The notes under the pieces are model-generated. The model saw only the letters and a list, made by a program, of their open reading frames with translations, was not told the DNA's origin and searched no databases. A program made the position numbers and the translations under genes. Below, piece after piece: positions 11,454 to 22,986 of a stretch of 64,000 nucleotides of DNA (position 1 is its first letter; every line of letters begins with the position of its first letter). Origin of the DNA: Nannochloropsis oceanica (Eukaryota; Sar; Eustigmatophyceae; Eustigmatales; Monodopsidaceae); NCBI GenBank assembly GCA_004519485.1, contig CP038133.1:620001-684000 (forward strand). Direction: 5' to 3'.

Positions 11454-12543
11454 ATGCTTGCTGCCCGAGGAATCTTCAAGGCGGTTGCCCGCCGTGGTGT
11501 GCACACTACCCGAGTCCTGGCCTCCACCAAGCGTAAGTAGATAGGGCGGCTGGGGAGGAGTGATATGATGCGGGCAATTTACAGGCAAGACTGCATACTT
11601 GTTATGGACGCTACATACTTGGTCTAGCTAACCATCGCCTCCTATCAATACATTTCCAATGACAGCCGCGGCTGCGGACCCGGCCGCCGGCGACAACCTG
11701 ATCCTGAACTTCTCTCTTCCGGCTGCCAGCATCTACCGCAACAAGCCTGTGGCATCTGTCGTCATCCCGGTACGTGCTTGGCTTTGTTATATGCTAAGGT
11801 TTGGGACATGCTACCCATATTGATATTTTTTTTACAATTTATGGCTGGGAAAGGTTATGAGTGAAAGGCCTTCATGGGTACACATCACTGAGGATGGTCG
11901 GAGGCGGAGGCATTTTCGGGGGCAAGCCGTTTCTGCGCTTGGAACGTATTCCGTAGAAGGGCGCGATAATCAAACTGGTTGAAAAAAGTAAAATTTACAA
12001 TCCTACTTTTCATCGCCTCTTTCTTAAATACAGGGCCTGGCGGGCGAGTACGGCGTGACAAAGAACCACTCCCCCGTTATTGCCGAGCTTAAAGCGGGCG
12101 TTGTCCAAATCGTGCACGAGCCGGGACAGGCCCCCGAGAAGTACTTTGTCAGCGGAGGCTTCGCCCTCACCCACGCCAACTCCGTGACGGTAAGTCATAC
12201 GAGAGTGCGGTTTGATAGTTGTTGCCGCTGCTGCGGCGGTGGCAACGACTGCTTTGTCTGATTCGTGACATGGAAAGGAAAAGGGTATCCTCGGATCGGC
12301 CCTATCATTTACGCACTCCGATGCACATTCGCGTCTCAATCCCATCTTCAACGACAGGATATCGCCGTGGTGGAAGCGGCTAAGCTGGATGACATCGACC
12401 AGGACGAGATCCCCAAGATCTATGCCGAGGCTATGAAGGACTTTAATGCCGCTCCGGAGGGCAGCAAGGAACGGGTGGAGGCTCAGATAGAAGTAGAGGT
12501 GGCCAAATCACTGGCGGGCGCGTTGGGTGTGGCGTTGGCTTAA
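11454..12543 (+). CDS. ATP5F1D: Mitochondrial F1Fo ATP synthase delta subunit
   Basis: Four exons: 11454-11532, 11666-11769, 12034-12189, 12358-12543 (174 aa). The N-terminus is an Arg/Ala-rich mitochondrial presequence (MLAARGIFKAVARRGVHTTR). Mature sequence: NLILNFSLPAASIYRNKPV, then GLAGEYGVTKNHSPVIAELK, VQIVHEPGQAPEKYFVSGGF and a C-terminal two-helix part ending in an Ala/Leu-rich helix. This is the ATP5F1D/AtpC-epsilon beta-sandwich plus hairpin, part of the central stalk linking the c-ring to gamma and coupling proton flow to ATP synthesis on the matrix side of the inner membrane. Length is normal. It shares a divergent promoter region with SAC3. All phases agree, so the model is secure. 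Confidence 0.93.
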
Positions 12544-12883
12544 GGAGCGAGGGAAGGAGGGATTGAAGGAGAGGGAGGAGGGAGGAGTGGGATGATATAA
12601 TAGTGAGGAGGAGCAAAAGGTAGTTCATTTTTTTGGGTGTCGGATGCGTATATTGTGTTGCTTCCAGTTCGCGAAAGGAGAAGAAGGAGTGGATATTGCT
12701 GGAGGAAAAAAGGAAGAAAAAGAAGAAAAATGAAGATGAAAAAACAAGCGAAAAGAGAGGTAGAGAGGGAAAATGTCATCGAAAATGACGCTTGTTTATG
12801 AGCGCTTGGTAATCCTTTTTCTCTTTTCGCCTCACACTTTTACTGTATACACAGAACACATCGACACTACACAGCTTTATACC
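12544..12883. other. Tail-to-tail gap, ATP synthase delta / carboxypeptidase
   Basis: The stop of ATP synthase delta is followed at once by a purine tract (AGGGAAGGAGGG type) on its coding strand. No gene is seen. Confidence 0.5.
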
Positions 12884-15595
12884 CTACTTCATTGCCACCA
12901 TCCCTGCCTCCCCCTCCTCCCCCTCCGTCCCCTCCCCCAGAAATCTCGCGGCCGCCGCAATCCTCCCCGCAGCCACCCACACCTGCTCCTGCGCTAGCCC
13001 CCATTTTCCATCACTCACTGCCTGTGTCACCCCCGGGAGACTCTCACCCTTATAGCCGAGGTAGAGCCCCGGTGCTTGTAACACATGCTTGAACCACTTC
13101 CTCCTCGGCAAGCCCTTATTTGCACAGAATCTTCTTTCCGTGAATGCCAGCCGATCATTGAGGGGGGCCAAGCAAGTCAACATCCATTCCTCCCTCCCTC
13201 CCTCCCCCTTCCACGAACTATCCACCTCTGCGCCCACTTTCTTTGCCGCTACCCCGTAAGCCCATACTGCTCTTTTCAACAGCGTCAGGTCCAAGGAAAG
13301 TCGTCCCCCTCCCTCCCCTCCTCCCTCCCTCCTTTCCACTCTCTTCTCCAATTCCTCCACGTACCCGCGCAAGGCTTTCGCTTGCACGTCATGGTCGAGG
13401 GGAAGGACGAGGGAGTCCGCCACCCGTAGCGCTAATTTCCCCCAAATCTCAGACATCATCACGTGCAAGGTATAGCCAGGATCACCGAAACGCGACATCC
13501 AGGCATAGGAATCGTAGACGCTGTGGTACATGCCGTAAGGACGACGATGACGGTCGATCAACGCGCCCATGTCGATGCTGGAGATGCCTGGGAAGGAGAA
13601 GTCAAAGAGGGAGGAAGGAGGATGGGATGGAAAAAGGAAGGAGGATGAAAGTCAATTCGACACTCAAAAGTAGAAAGAGAGGGGGGAACACAAGCCAAAA
13701 CAAAATACGCCGCCAACAAGAAACTTCCAACGAGCGCCCCCCCTCTCCCCTCATTCAACAGAAATCCTTAGCCCTCACCTAAATGGTCCAAAAACACCGT
13801 ATAGTCCGATCCGCTGCCCAAAATCTCAATGCCCCCCTCCGCCGTCCAATTCCGGGCAACCGGCTGCCCATCATAAGGGTGTCTCACCTCCTCCTGCAAG
13901 GTCTCCAGCAAAGGCTTTAACGAGGGCGTAGCCCCCGCCTGGAAAAACGGCCCCGAAACCGCCGAATCTACGTTAACATACAAAACAGCTTTCGAATCCA
14001 ATTCCTCCGCGTGTTTCTCCCCCCAAGCAGTGCTGCCGATCAAACCCAATTCTTCCCCGCTCCATGAAGCGAGGACGATGGTCCTTCGTGGCTTCCACCC
14101 CGTCTGGAGCAACGCGCCTAGCCCCTTGGCGACTTCAAGCTGCGCAGCCGTCCCTGAATTGGGGTCGACAGCTACGAGAGGGGAAGGGGGGAGGGAGGAG
14201 GGGAGAGAATCAAGAAAAGGAAGTGAATGTGAAAGTGAGAGGAGATAAATCAGGAAGAATGAGGGAGAGGTAAAAAAGGGGGAGGGGGAGAGGGGTCACA
14301 CGAACAACATGAGCGTTTTGCATCCGATGGGGGAAAACATTTTTTTTTAACCTACCTCCGTCCACCCAGGCGTCACGGTGATTCCCTAACACCACAAGCC
14401 GATCCCGCCTCGTGCCGAAATACGGACTCTTCACCAGGCCAATCACGTTCCAGATATCGCCTACCAGCTCCTGATTATGCGTCGCAAAACCCACTAGATC
14501 CACAGACGGGCCCATATGGTAAGTCAGGTTCAAACCCCCTTGAAATGAAGGAGGGGCGATCGGACTTCGAGAACCATCGGCAGCAGCAGCATCCGCCAAG
14601 CTCTGCAAGAAAGGAGTGGCATCGCCATAGGAAATAGGTAAAACGGGAATCTTCGGCTTCATGTCCTCAGTCGCGTACCCGCACACATCCTCCGCTGTCA
14701 AACCCTCTTCTATCAAGGCTGCTCTACCAGGGTCTCCTGCGCAGAGGGAGAGGAATTGGACGCTGCCTCGTTGCACGCCAAAGGGGGGACGCCAGGGACC
14801 AGCAGGGTACACAGGACCAGCGGTGAAGCCGTCTTGTTGAGGATCAGAATAAACTAGCACGCCGAGGGCACCGCGTTGCTCGGCATTCATGACTTTGAGA
14901 CCACGGAAACACTCGCCATACCGCACCAGGACGATGGTGCCTTTCACGGCAACGCCTGCTGCTTCCAGGACATCAAAATCTTCAGGACGACCGTAATTGG
15001 CGTATACCAAGGGTGCAGTCACATTTCCACTTGGACTGTATCCGAGGTAGGTGTGGTTTCTTAGCCATGTGTCAGACGTAGGGTCCTCTGTGAGGATGGG
15101 CTCCGTCAAAGCAGCAGTGAAGAGGGGGGTGTTTGAGATGTGGTCGAGCAGGACTAGGCTCGGTTGCTTGTCTTGTAAAGGGTAGGAGAGGAGAGCGGAG
15201 ACAGGTTGGATTTCCGCTTCTTGTATACCGAAGGATTGCCACTGGGCTTGCACATATTTAGCCATTTTGAGGTCACCTGGCGTGCCCGCCATGTGGGGTT
15301 CAGAAGTCAGGTATTGCAAGGAAGCGCGGGCTGACTCGGCGCTCAGAGCGGCGACAAAAGTCGATTCGACTTGAGCTTGACGTTGCTGCTCTTGCTGCTG
15401 TAATGAGGGGGATTTATCAGATTCCGAGACACGCAGGCGCCGTCGTTGCATAGAAGTGGCAGTGACGGTGATCGTGGGCGTGGGTACCAGTAGGAGAAGC
15501 AGGAATAGGACGACGCTGCTGAATGCAAAGCTGGCCCATGAACCTAGCTTGGGCAAGTGCATGACGGCGGCTCCATAACGAGGGCGAGGATGCAT
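12884..15595 (-). CDS. M28B zinc carboxypeptidase, glutamate carboxypeptidase II (PSMA/NAALADase)-like
   Basis: Three exons: 14356-15595, 13779-14171, 12884-13587 (778 aa, close to the 750 aa family size). A short cytosolic N-terminus and a single signal anchor (VVLFLLLLLVPTPTI, residues ~28-42) predict a type II membrane protein. Then come a protease-associated domain (YANYGRPEDFDVLEAAGVAV, VLVRYGECFRGLKV), the M28 zinc catalytic core and a transferrin-receptor-like dimerisation domain. Binuclear zinc residues are visible: H406 in NHRDAW, D416 in AVDPNSG (same 10-residue spacing as human H377/D387), the Glu pair of SWSGEELGL, Asp of YVNVDSAV and His of YHSVYDSY. All are present, so it should be an active peptidase removing C-terminal acidic residues from peptides or folates at the cell surface or endomembranes. 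The second Met (15562) is an alternative start. Confidence 0.92.
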
Positions 15596-16173
15596 GATGA
15601 TGATCTAGTTTGGACTTGGCCTTGCCTGAACGATTAAGCAGAGTTTTTATGTAAATTGGTGGGATAGAAAAGGTTAAATGTGCCATCTTAGCACATTTGT
15701 GGGGTTGTGATGGATAGCAAGCAGGACAAAATCAAATTACGAGGCTTGTTTGGCCGGTCACGGAGTCATCAGCGACTTCTTCTTTGGTGACCGTTTGCGT
15801 GTCCGTCTCTTTGACCCACCCCGCACACAGCCTCTACACACATGCAATGCCGGACCGCATCTCATCTCTCTGACGCCAGCGGGGACGCAGGCTTTGTTTC
15901 GGTTAGCAACGGACGCCGCTCCAAAATCCACCTCAAGAAGAAGACGAGCGCAGGGTTGTGTGAGTGAGCGAGCGACCAAAGGACCACTCTTGCCTCACAC
16001 TCCGTCAATCCCGCTACACACACCTAATATAGGCTTTGGACGGCACAGGACGAAGGCCAAGGGATAACGACAGCAGCAGAAGAGGCATTCCGCAGCACTA
16101 GCTTGAGTCCGTCCGTCATCACTCCTCAGCCGTCGCCCCACAGCCGGTCCAAGTACTCCATCCAGCCGCAACC
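15596..16173. promoter_or_regulatory. Divergent promoter region, carboxypeptidase / importin-beta
   Basis: 578 bp between head-to-head genes. Small ORFs on both strands lack any domain. No clear core motif is visible. Confidence 0.45.
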
Positions 16174-19100
16174 ATGGACATCACGCAGACGCTAATCAGC
16201 GCGCAGAGTCCTGGTACGTGCACTTTTCGAAGGCGAGGAGGAGTGGTCCTTGTATGGATGCATGTCCCTTCCTACCTTGGTGATTTGACGCTCACCTCCC
16301 TCGTTCCGCGTTCCCCGACATACCCACCAACACCCTAGACCCCAATGTCCGCAACCCTGCCGAGGAGTTCCTGCGGCGAGCAGAGGAGGAAGAGCTGGTA
16401 CGTAGTATGTTGTTCATCTGGTCGTATTTGTCCCTTAATCCCTTCCTCATCTTCTCCCCCCAAAACATGAGTGTGACTACTCCCCTCCATTCCCTGATGT
16501 GCTGCCCCCCGCAGGGCCCCTGCCACCTTCACCCGGCTGCTTCCCAGATCAGCATGCAGCAATGTCTTTTCTCCCGTCAATGTACATTCCGATTACACAC
16601 ACACTCATACACATGCCCACACGCCGACACATTCCTACCCCCCACCCCACCCCCCAAAATAAAAACAGTCTCAACTTCTCCTCCACCTCTCCTTCGAGCT
16701 CGCCAACGAAACCAAGCAAGACACCGGCCGACAGCTCGCAGGCTTGTATCTCAAAAATACCATCACGGCCAAAGACGCCCAACTATCTGACTTTAAACGC
16801 CAACGATGGTTAAACAACGTCGATTCGGGCATAAAAAATCAGATCAAAGGCATGATCCTCCAAGCCCTGGGATCCGTCAATCGCGCTGCAGGTTCCACAG
16901 CTGCGCAGGTGGTGGGTGCCATTGGGGCTGTAGAGCTCCCTCTAGGGCATTGGGAGGGGTTGCTGGAGGGTTTGCTCCATAATGTCGTGCATACCACCAG
17001 TGACACTGTCCGGGTGTCGACCTTGCAAGCGCTTGGGTACATCTGTGAGGACTTGCAAATAAACATGGGATCTCAGCAGGAGGTGCCTCAGAAAGAGACG
17101 GACATGATTCTGACTGCGATCGTGGATGGCATCCGGAGCGATCGACCGGCAGACGTGAGACTGGCTGCGGCGACGGCCCTGGGGAACTCGTTGGAGTTTT
17201 GTCGGAGGAATATGGAGAAGGACGGGGAGCGAAATATGATCATGCAGGTGATCTGTGAGGCGACTCAGTGTGATGACGCCCGGGTGAAGAAGAAGGCGTT
17301 TGAATGTATCGCTGCGGTGGCGGCACTGTACTACAATAAGCTCCAACCGTACATCAATGCCTTGTTCGAGCTGACCTTGAGCTGCATCAAGGAGGGGAAG
17401 GAGGGAAGCAGCGATGCTGCGTACCAGGCGATTGAATTTTGGAATACGCTATGTGACGAGGAGGTGGATATCATAAGAGAAATCAGTGATTTCCAGGAAT
17501 TTGGGCCACCGCCGGGGGCGGGACCGGGGGAGGTGAACCCGCGACAGTGTTTTAATTATGTTGAGAATGCCCTACCGCATTTGGTGCCGTTGTTGACAGA
17601 GCTGCTGACAAAGCAGGAGGAGCATTCGGATGAAGACACCTGGAATATGGCCATGGCGGGGGGAACATGTCTGGCGCTGGTGGCCCAGACAGTCGAAGAT
17701 AAGATTCTGCCCTTTGTTGTTCAGTTTGTGGTGACCAATATCTCGAGGCCGGAGTGGCGGTTGAGAGACGCTGCGACGATGGCGTTTGGGTCGATCTTGG
17801 ACGGGCCCAGCTCGGAGGCTTTGCAGCAGATGGTGTCCGGGGCTTTACCGTACTTGGTGCAGGGCTTGCAGGATGCCCACCCGCTGGTGAAAGACACCTC
17901 GGCGTGGACGATCGGGAAAGTGTTTGAATTGCACTGGCAGTGCGTGCCTTTGGAACACCTGGGGGCAGTGGTGCAGGCCTTGTTGCACGCCTTGGGGGAT
18001 CCCAGCCCTAATGTGGCGAGTAAGGCGTGTTTCGCCATCTATAATTTGGCCAACGACCGGGTCGCGGACGACTATCCCAGTACGGGGCCGAACACCAATT
18101 ATTTGTCGCCGTTTTTCCCGCATTTGGTGGAGAAGTTGTTATGCATTGCCGAGCGTCCAGACGGGTGTGAGAATAATTTGAGGGCTGCGGCGTACGAAGC
18201 TGTAAATGCCCTGGTGACGGCCACGGCGCCAGATTGTTACGAGCTGATTGGGCAGCAGGTGGTGCCGTTGTTGTTGATGCGGTTGCAGCAGACGTTCCAG
18301 ATGTCGGAGCTGACACACGAAGCCAAGGAGGAGGTGTGGAGCCTCCAGAGTCATTTGTGCTCGAGCCTGCAGATGTGCACCCGCCGGTTGGAAGCGAATA
18401 TTGCCCCGTATGCCGACAAGATGATGGAGCTGCTGTTGGAGGTGTTCCGACGCCACCGACACGCAACGGCGCACGAAGAGGCGTTTATGACCGTTGGGGC
18501 CTTGGCGGACACCTTGAAGGAAGGGTTTTTGAAGTACGTGCCGCATTTCCAGGAATACCTGCATGCGGGATTGAGGAGTTATGAAGACACCAGCATGTGC
18601 ATTGTGGCGGTTGGAGTGGTTGGGGATCTGGCGCGGGCCTTGGACAAGTCTTTCGCCCCCTTTTGTGATCCGATCATTGAGATTTTCCTTGTTAACTTGA
18701 GGAAGGTGGAATGTGGGAGAGAGGTGAAACCGCACATTTTGGCGTGCTTTGGAGACATAGCTTTGCAGATTGGGGGCGAGTTTGAGCGCTTTTTGCATGT
18801 GACCATGACGATTTTAGGGCAGGCGGCCGTGACGACGTCCAATTATAATGCGGACGATGAGGAAATGGTGCTTCACATCAACACGTTGAGGGAGTCTATT
18901 CTGGACGCGTACACGGGGATAGTGCAAGGCTTGAGTGGCGATAATAAGCAGATGTTGCTAGTGCAACCGGCGTACCTGCAGCCATTGATCGCCCTGTTGA
19001 TGGCCATCAGCGAGGACCCGCATTCGGAGGAGGGGGTGGTGAGGAGGAGCATTGGGCTGGTGGGTGACTTAGGGGCCAAGTTGGGAGATAAGGTGGCGGC

Positions 19101-19224
19101 GGCGATTGGATTTAACAATCACTGGGTGCGGGAGCTGTACAAGGATATGGAGGGATATGAGCAAGAGACGCAGGCGGTGGCGGCGTACACCAAGACGGTG
19201 TTGGAGAAGCTCGTGGTGCGGTAG
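16174..19224 (+). CDS. KPNB1: Importin subunit beta-1 (karyopherin beta)
   Basis: Three exons: 16174-16213, 16339-16397, 16669-19224 (884 aa; human 876). The start exon MDITQTLISAQSP, DPNVRNPAEEFLRRAEEEEL and the importin-beta N-terminal domain (LSFELANETKQDTGRQLAGL, KNTITAKDA, RWLNNVDSGIKNQIKGMIL) match the Ran-binding end. About nineteen HEAT repeats follow, including the acidic-loop repeat (RQCFNYVENALPHLVPLLTE) and the LKDTSAWTIGKVFELH-type repeats. It carries importin-alpha/NLS cargo through nuclear pores and is released by RanGTP. The 2.5 kb last exon has no intron, in contrast with the intron-rich 5' end. The family assignment is unambiguous. Confidence 0.96.
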
Positions 19225-20385
19225 GAGGCAGAGGAGAGGACGAGGACGAGGAGGAGGTAGGACCGAGGGATGGAGGAGGGATGGGATTGGAGAAGCGAGG
19301 GAGGGAGGGAGGGAGGGAAGGAAGGAAGGAGAAAGGAGCTTTCGCTCAGGAAATGGGGCAGGAGGGAGAGTAGGAAGGATCGCTGTGTTGTACCAGTACG
19401 GGGGCAGGGAGAGAGTGCTAGGGTCTGCGGTAGACGTTTATTTATGTTTCTTTTTAGCTTTGTCTTTGGATGTGTGTCTCGATGAACGAGGGAGGAGAAC
19501 GAGAGAGAGCACTACTACTACTACTACAACCACCACTCGCGTGAAAACAACAAAAGACGAAGAGAGCGCAATTAAACCTATGTCGACTAATTCAAATGTG
19601 AACTGCTCTCCCTCTTTCTGGAGGATGAAAGAGGATGGGAATGAGGGAGGGAAGGGTGGAGAGGCGTTGGAATGCGTGTAGTGGCAGTAGTGTTTCAGAT
19701 AGGAAGTATGACAAAAGAGGTGGGGAAAGAGTGAGGGAGGGAAGAGAAAAGAGAAAGGGAGGGTGAGTGTCTGAAGTTAAGAAGCTAGGGATAGAAGAGA
19801 AGAAGAGCAAGACGTGCAGAATGATGGAAAAGAAGACAACGACAACAGTGACGAATTAAGCGCTTTAGTAGTAGTGAAAAACGAGAGAGCAAAAGTAACA
19901 ACCAACCCCCCCTCCATTGATTATTTCGAAAAGCAGCTTCACACCTCGTTCCTTCGTTCTCTCTTTCTTCTCCCCCTTTCATTGCATTTTTTCATGTTGC
20001 ATCTTTCTGCTCTAGGGGCATCGTCATGACTGCAACATACACACATACATGCACAAATTTGATATATATATATATATATATATATGCATATGTAAATGTG
20101 CATTTATCCTTTTTCAATCTCCATCTTTCACCCTCTGTCCCTCCCTCCCTCTTACACTCTTTATCTCCCTCTCTCCCTCTCTCTCTCTTCTTCCCCCCCC
20201 TCCCCCCAAACGAGTGCACAAATTTATCTGTTGACTGATTGAACCGACAAACATTCAAACAATTCACAAAAGCTGTATACAAATGCAAAGGTGGGTAAGT
20301 ACACATAAACAACTCCTCATTCTCTCCATCCCTCCATCCATCTCTCCTTCCCTCGCTCTTCCCCTCCCTCCCTCCCTTCATCATA
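19225..20385. other. Tail-to-tail gap, importin-beta / coiled-coil gene
   Basis: 1.16 kb. A long GA-rich tract (GAGGACGAGG then GGGAGGGAAGGA) follows the importin stop. A (TA)n microsatellite lies at 20062-20085, and a pyrimidine-rich block at 20310-20380 is purine-rich on the opposite gene's coding strand. I see no gene. Confidence 0.5.
20062..20085. repeat. (TA)n microsatellite
   Basis: Eleven to twelve TA dinucleotides in the convergent gap. Neutral in appearance. Confidence 0.85.
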
Positions 20386-20792
20386 CTACTGACATTCCAT
20401 ACACAAAAACCCCCGGGATGTCGGCCCAGCACCATCCACACCCTCTTTCACGCACTCCGCACACACCTCCTGTAAGCACAACTGACACAAATAAGACAAT
20501 CCCGACGGCTTCTGCTCGCACTGCTTGCATGTTCCATTCGCGCCATTTTTCCCACCACCAATCCTTTTTTTCTTCTTCATCGTCGTCGTCTTCTTCTTGT
20601 TCAAGTGCTGTTTCACTCCTCCTCCTCTCTCCATCCCTCCCGTCGCATATCGTTGAGACGTCGGTGCCTTGACCTGCAGCTTTTCCTGCTCCTCTCCAAA
20701 GAAAAACGGATCACCACAATCGGTCAACCCGCTCGCCCTTTCTTCATCCATCTCCTTTTCCTTCTTTTCCTTCAATCTTCCTTCCTCCTCCC

Positions 20793-20827
<35 letters not shown>

Positions 20828-22290
20828 CCTCGAGTACGGCCCGTTCTTCGCAGGCCCTTTTCCATCTTCTCTTCTTCTTCTTCATTCTCCTCCTCCTCCT
20901 CCTCCTCCTCCTTCTCCTCCTCCTCCTCCCCTTCACCCACCTGTTGCTGCTGCTGCTGTCGCTGCAATTTTCTCGGCATCCCTGCCTCCGTCAGCTCACC
21001 CTCATCATAATCCTCCACCACCGCCCGCGAAAAATGTCGCTTCTTCATCTTCTCTCCCCCTCCTCTTCCTCCCCCCCCGCCCCCCACACCAACACCAGCA
21101 CCAGCCGCTCCAGCCGTCCTTCGCGACAGCAACTGACTCAAAAGCCGGCTCTCCTGCAGCTCCTTCTTCAGGGCCCCTATTTCCTCCCTCCTCTCCCTCA
21201 CTACCCTGTGTTCTTCCTCAAGGTTACGAGCCAGCTTGGCGACTTGCCGTTCTAGTTCCACCTTCTTTTCCGACACTTGTTGGAAGGCCTCATCTTTCTC
21301 ACCTAAGGTAGCGTTGAAACCATCAAGCTCAATTCGAAGCCGGTGAGCGTCTTCACGCGCTTCTGCTGCTTCGTTGAGGCGGAAGGAGAGGTCGAGATTT
21401 CGGGCGCGCACGGCTGAGAGCTCGGTGAGGAGGGAGGTGATCTCTTCGTCCTTTTGACGGCTGGTCACCCGTTCCTTGTCTAGGGCTTGCACGGCCTCTT
21501 TCTCATTACTGTATGTTTCCTGGAGTGTTCTTTCTTTGTGACGTAGGGTTTCAATTAGATTTGCTTCCCGCGCTGTGTGCTCTTGGACTTGCACGGTGAG
21601 CTTTTCTTTTTCCTGGGTGACGCGCGTGAGGGCCGCTCCGAGTCGTTGGGACTGAGCTAGTGCCGAGTCTGCCGCGGTTTGAGAGGACTGAAGCAACATG
21701 TGGCATTGTTCTAGCCCGGCGGTGCAGGCGGCTCGTGCCTTCGTGTCGGCAGCGTCACGCCCGGTGAGGGTGGACATACGGGCTTCAAGCTGGGGGAGGG
21801 AGGTGGTGAGTGAGTGGACTTGTCTTTGCAGCGCTTGCATCTGCTTGCCAAATTGTCCGACAAATGTACGGGATGAGGAGGAGGAAGAATGTCCGTTGGC
21901 GTAAGGAGCAGCGGCTGCCTTGCGGGCTTCGTCCAGCTCCTGCTGCAACTGCCGAAGTTTGGTCTCCATGGCTTCCAGATCCCTGGTGCGCGTCTCCTCC
22001 ATTCGCTTCATCGCCGCCAATCGCACCTCGCGTTCTTTGGCAGTGGCACGAGCCACCGCTATTTCTTTGCGGAAGGCCTCCCATTCCTGCAGCTGGGCCG
22101 TATGAAGGAGGGTTGCCACGAGCCCGCCGCCGCTGCTGCCGCCGCCGGGGGTGTGGGTGATCTGGTAGGGGAAGGGAGGCAGACCGTAGTGTTCCTCCTC
22201 CTCATGCCGCTGCTTCTCCTCCTCTTTCATCTCATCATTGTCATTTTCGCTTCCTTTTCCTTCCTCGTGGTTGCGGTCGTGGTGCTTCAT
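20386..22290 (-). CDS. Coiled-coil protein with C-terminal eight-cysteine zinc cluster
   Basis: Single exon from ATG 22290 (MKHHDRNHEE) to 20386 (634 aa); the frame stays open upstream but only with non-ATG codons. Residues ~60-400 are a long coiled coil with few helix breakers (EAFRKEIAVARATAKEREVR through LARNLEEEHRVVRERREEI). Then come low-complexity Gly, Gln and Glu runs made by CAG and GAG repeats, a basic patch (KKKTTTMKKKKR) and a C-terminal Cys module: CKQC, CQLC, CAEC, CMEC within about 45 residues, the last at the very C-terminus. The spacing suggests a cross-brace zinc module of RING/FYVE/B-box style, but I cannot assign the family. A scaffold or E3-like role is speculative. The gene faces the GT2 gene across 696 bp. 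Confidence 0.75.
20794..20827. repeat. (CTG)n repeat coding a Gln run
   Basis: About eleven CTG units. On the minus strand it encodes a polyglutamine run of the coiled-coil protein. Polymorphism is likely. Confidence 0.85.
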
Positions 22291-22986
22291 GCTGTGTGTG
22301 GCTGTATGTGCTGTGATGATTTGTGAGGGGATGAAGAGGAGGGAGTGAGGAGGAGGCACGATGAGGGCTGCGGAAGAGAAGCGAGACACTTTCTGCTCAT
22401 CGGTTGCTGGAGGACTGTCACACATGTGATAGTGTGAGGGGATGAGGCAGAAGGGGGTGGGGTGAGGAGGTGATGAGCGAAGGAATTCAAACGAGAGATC
22501 GGGACGAGCCCAACGCTTGCTTAATTTATGGCGTGACAGGACGCTAACCAACGGCTTGACCTCATATTCATATCAAAAGAATGGTTCCAGAACAATTTCT
22601 GGACATCATGAATGTGCAGCTGTGGTACCTGGTTTTGGCACGGCAGCGCAGTTGTGTGTCTCCTAAATTTGATCTTCCCTGCTGCCGGACAGCCTGCTGA
22701 GCAACGGTCGCTCGAGCTGCATCTCAACGGTCTTCGATTGTGTCGCCCTCTCCAACTCCCAAACACATACCAGTTTGACAAATTCCTCCGACAAACACCT
22801 TTCCACACCAACACAGTGGGCATTATCCAGCAACGATCCATCAGGCCTGCCACAGAGTCTCTCTTCCAAATTATCTACGGGTACCTCGCTTCGGAATCAA
22901 GGAAGGGCGTGTCTTTTGTGCATCGAGGCTTCTTTCTAGCTTGCCTAATTGACTGGCCTTTGCGGTCAATTGACACAACCGGTACC
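22291..22986. promoter_or_regulatory. Divergent promoter region, coiled-coil gene / GT2 gene
   Basis: 696 bp. The GT2 frame is open upstream of its chosen ATG from 22612 (only a non-ATG-initiated extension), so this may be mostly 5' UTR. No RNA gene is seen. Confidence 0.4.

Noticed and set aside
15750-16067. 105-codon plus ORF before importin-beta
   Set aside because: Promoter/5' UTR sequence; no domain, and it ends before the true start exon.
20605-21255. Long Leu/Ser-rich plus-strand ORFs opposite the coiled-coil gene
   Set aside because: Shadows of CAG/GAG repeats of the real minus-strand gene.
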